Source: Candidatus Poribacteria bacterium (GTDB taxonomy: Bacteria; Abyssobacteria; SURF-5). From it: DNA of 54,651 nt. A program made the position numbers and the translations under genes. Shown here piece by piece: positions 53,111 to 54,651 of the stretch (position 1 is the first letter of the stretch; each line of letters starts with the position of its first letter). The notes below the pieces were generated by a model. The model was not told the origin of the DNA. It ran no database searches and saw nothing but the letters and a program-made list of their open reading frames with translations. The stretch spans positions 1-54,651 of the forward strand of contig JACRIR010000197.1 in assembly GCA_016215705.1 (NCBI GenBank), read 5' to 3'.

Positions 53111-53138
53111 ATTATACCATATATTGTGTCTTTGTCAA
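53111..53138 (-). promoter_or_regulatory. Strong promoter of the exopolysaccharide operon
   Basis: On the minus strand TTGACA (53138-53133), a 16-base spacer and TATAAT (53116-53111), a perfect-match pair. The transcript would start near 53104 and carry a leader of about 130 bases before the first gene (start 52972). No riboswitch or attenuator is evident in the leader. Confidence 0.75.
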
Positions 53139-53454
53139 GAAAAAAATCTATAAGATGGGATGAGGACACTATTAGTCCATCTCGATATCAGGGAATCCCG
53201 GAAGGAGGAGATATTCTTCGGATGTATTTGTTTGTATATCTAGAAGATGATGAGTTGGTTCAGAAAGAGGGAGGAGTAGCACAAGATATTGTATGGGGGG
53301 TGTGCCACAGATTCATTGTTCACACGAGTCCTTCACATGCGACGGTTCCAACTAAAACACAAGACATCGCTGGTGGCGATGAGTTTCTCACCATGGTACG
53401 TGCTGGCACCAGCACATCGTTTCGTAGTATCCTGGGCTCAGTCGTCAAAAGGCG
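53139..53454. other. AT-richer spacer between the rRNA terminator and the EPS promoter
   Basis: No convincing gene. A plus-strand frame runs from 53126 through the spacer but continues into the rRNA terminator and 5S gene, so it is rejected. Two hairpins are present: catcgc/gcgatg (53365-53370, 53376-53381) and gtgctgg/ccagcac (53400-53406, 53409-53415). Read on the minus strand, the first is followed by tcttgtgtttt and may be a secondary terminator. Base composition differs from the flanks, which may reflect a remnant of foreign DNA. Confidence 0.4.
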
Positions 53455-53480
53455 AAGGGCTCCGCAGGTGCGGAGCCCTT
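53455..53480 (-). terminator. Rho-independent terminator of the rRNA operon
   Basis: aagggctccgca (53455-53466) and tgcggagccctt (53469-53480) form a perfect 12-bp stem with a 2-base apex. On the minus strand the stem is followed by cgcctttt. It lies 10 bases beyond the 5S 3' end. Confidence 0.85.
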
Positions 53481-53490
53481 CTAAAATTAA

Positions 53491-53606
<116 letters not shown>

Positions 53607-53708
53607 AAAAAATATCAAGTGAGCTCAGGCTGGATAATACTGCGACACGCGCAAAATAGAGCGCAAAAGTCTCCTCGGTAATGTCCAATTGGGAATAAAT
53701 CCAAATTG

Positions 53709-54651
<943 letters not shown>

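Noticed and set aside
53607-53708. tRNA gene in the 23S-5S spacer
   Set aside because: No cloverleaf or TTCGA-type T-loop is visible; the spacer contains only a short ccaatt/aattgg hairpin.

Overview
This window comes from a bacterial chromosome with roughly balanced base composition. It ends inside a ribosomal RNA operon. The cell is almost certainly a diderm: it encodes a Wza-type outer-membrane lipoprotein, two LolA-like exported proteins, a Wzm/Wzt O-antigen exporter and a Wzc/Wzx capsule system. The rubrerythrin, ferritin and cytochrome bd block and the cysteine-rich ferredoxin-like proteins suggest an anaerobe or microaerophile that meets oxygen now and then. I cannot name the phylum from sequence alone; an uncultured, Desulfobacterota-like or candidate-phylum lineage would fit.

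Layout. 1-774 is a gene-free mosaic of short repeats. 775-3867 holds a self-regulated TetR gene and two paralogous winged-helix/Fe-S proteins. 4238-15086 is a surface-glycan locus: GT39 transferase, fused glutaminase/sugar amidotransferase, polyprenyl-phosphate GT2, flippase and methyltransferase on the plus strand, converging on methyltransferase, Wzt, Wzm and an EPS-type MarR regulator on the minus strand. 15671-17580 carries two LolA-like paralogues. 17780-20802 is a TetR/MaoC/acyl-CoA dehydrogenase fatty-acid module. 21341-26902 holds a cupin, two small membrane proteins, YggT, L28, a DUF1858 protein, HisRS and AspRS. 27424-29911 holds a divergent ATP-type PEP carboxykinase and a TIM-barrel isomerase. 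29930-34545 is an oxygen-defence operon (fur-type regulator, rubrerythrin, ferritin, second rubrerythrin, cydA, cydB). 34696-52972 is an approximately 18 kb minus-strand exopolysaccharide operon of 13 genes with a strong promoter at 53111-53138. 53491-54651 is a minus-strand 5S gene and the 3' part of 23S.

How the genes fit together. The right-hand operon is a complete Wzx/Wzy-type pathway: phosphoglycosyltransferase, two GT4 and one GT2 enzymes, sulfotransferase, flippase, two O-antigen-ligase/polymerase-like proteins, Wzc kinase, CpsB-type phosphatase and Wza export lipoprotein. The left-hand locus looks like a separate glycan with both a flippase and an ABC exporter. The two TetR genes each carry a sigma70-like promoter overlapped by a dyad. 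The Fur-type gene has a dyad over its -10.

The intergenic DNA is the most unusual part. It holds at least four families of dispersed palindromic elements, including a 109-119 bp family with CTAG-ended terminal repeats, one copy of which supplies the stop codon of a TetR gene. It also holds 'phrase' repeats with a 7-, 8- or 9-base period. These phrases also occur inside coding sequence: in the linker of the giant polymerase/TPR protein, at the C-terminus of the second polymerase-like protein, and probably in the N-termini of the LolA-like proteins.
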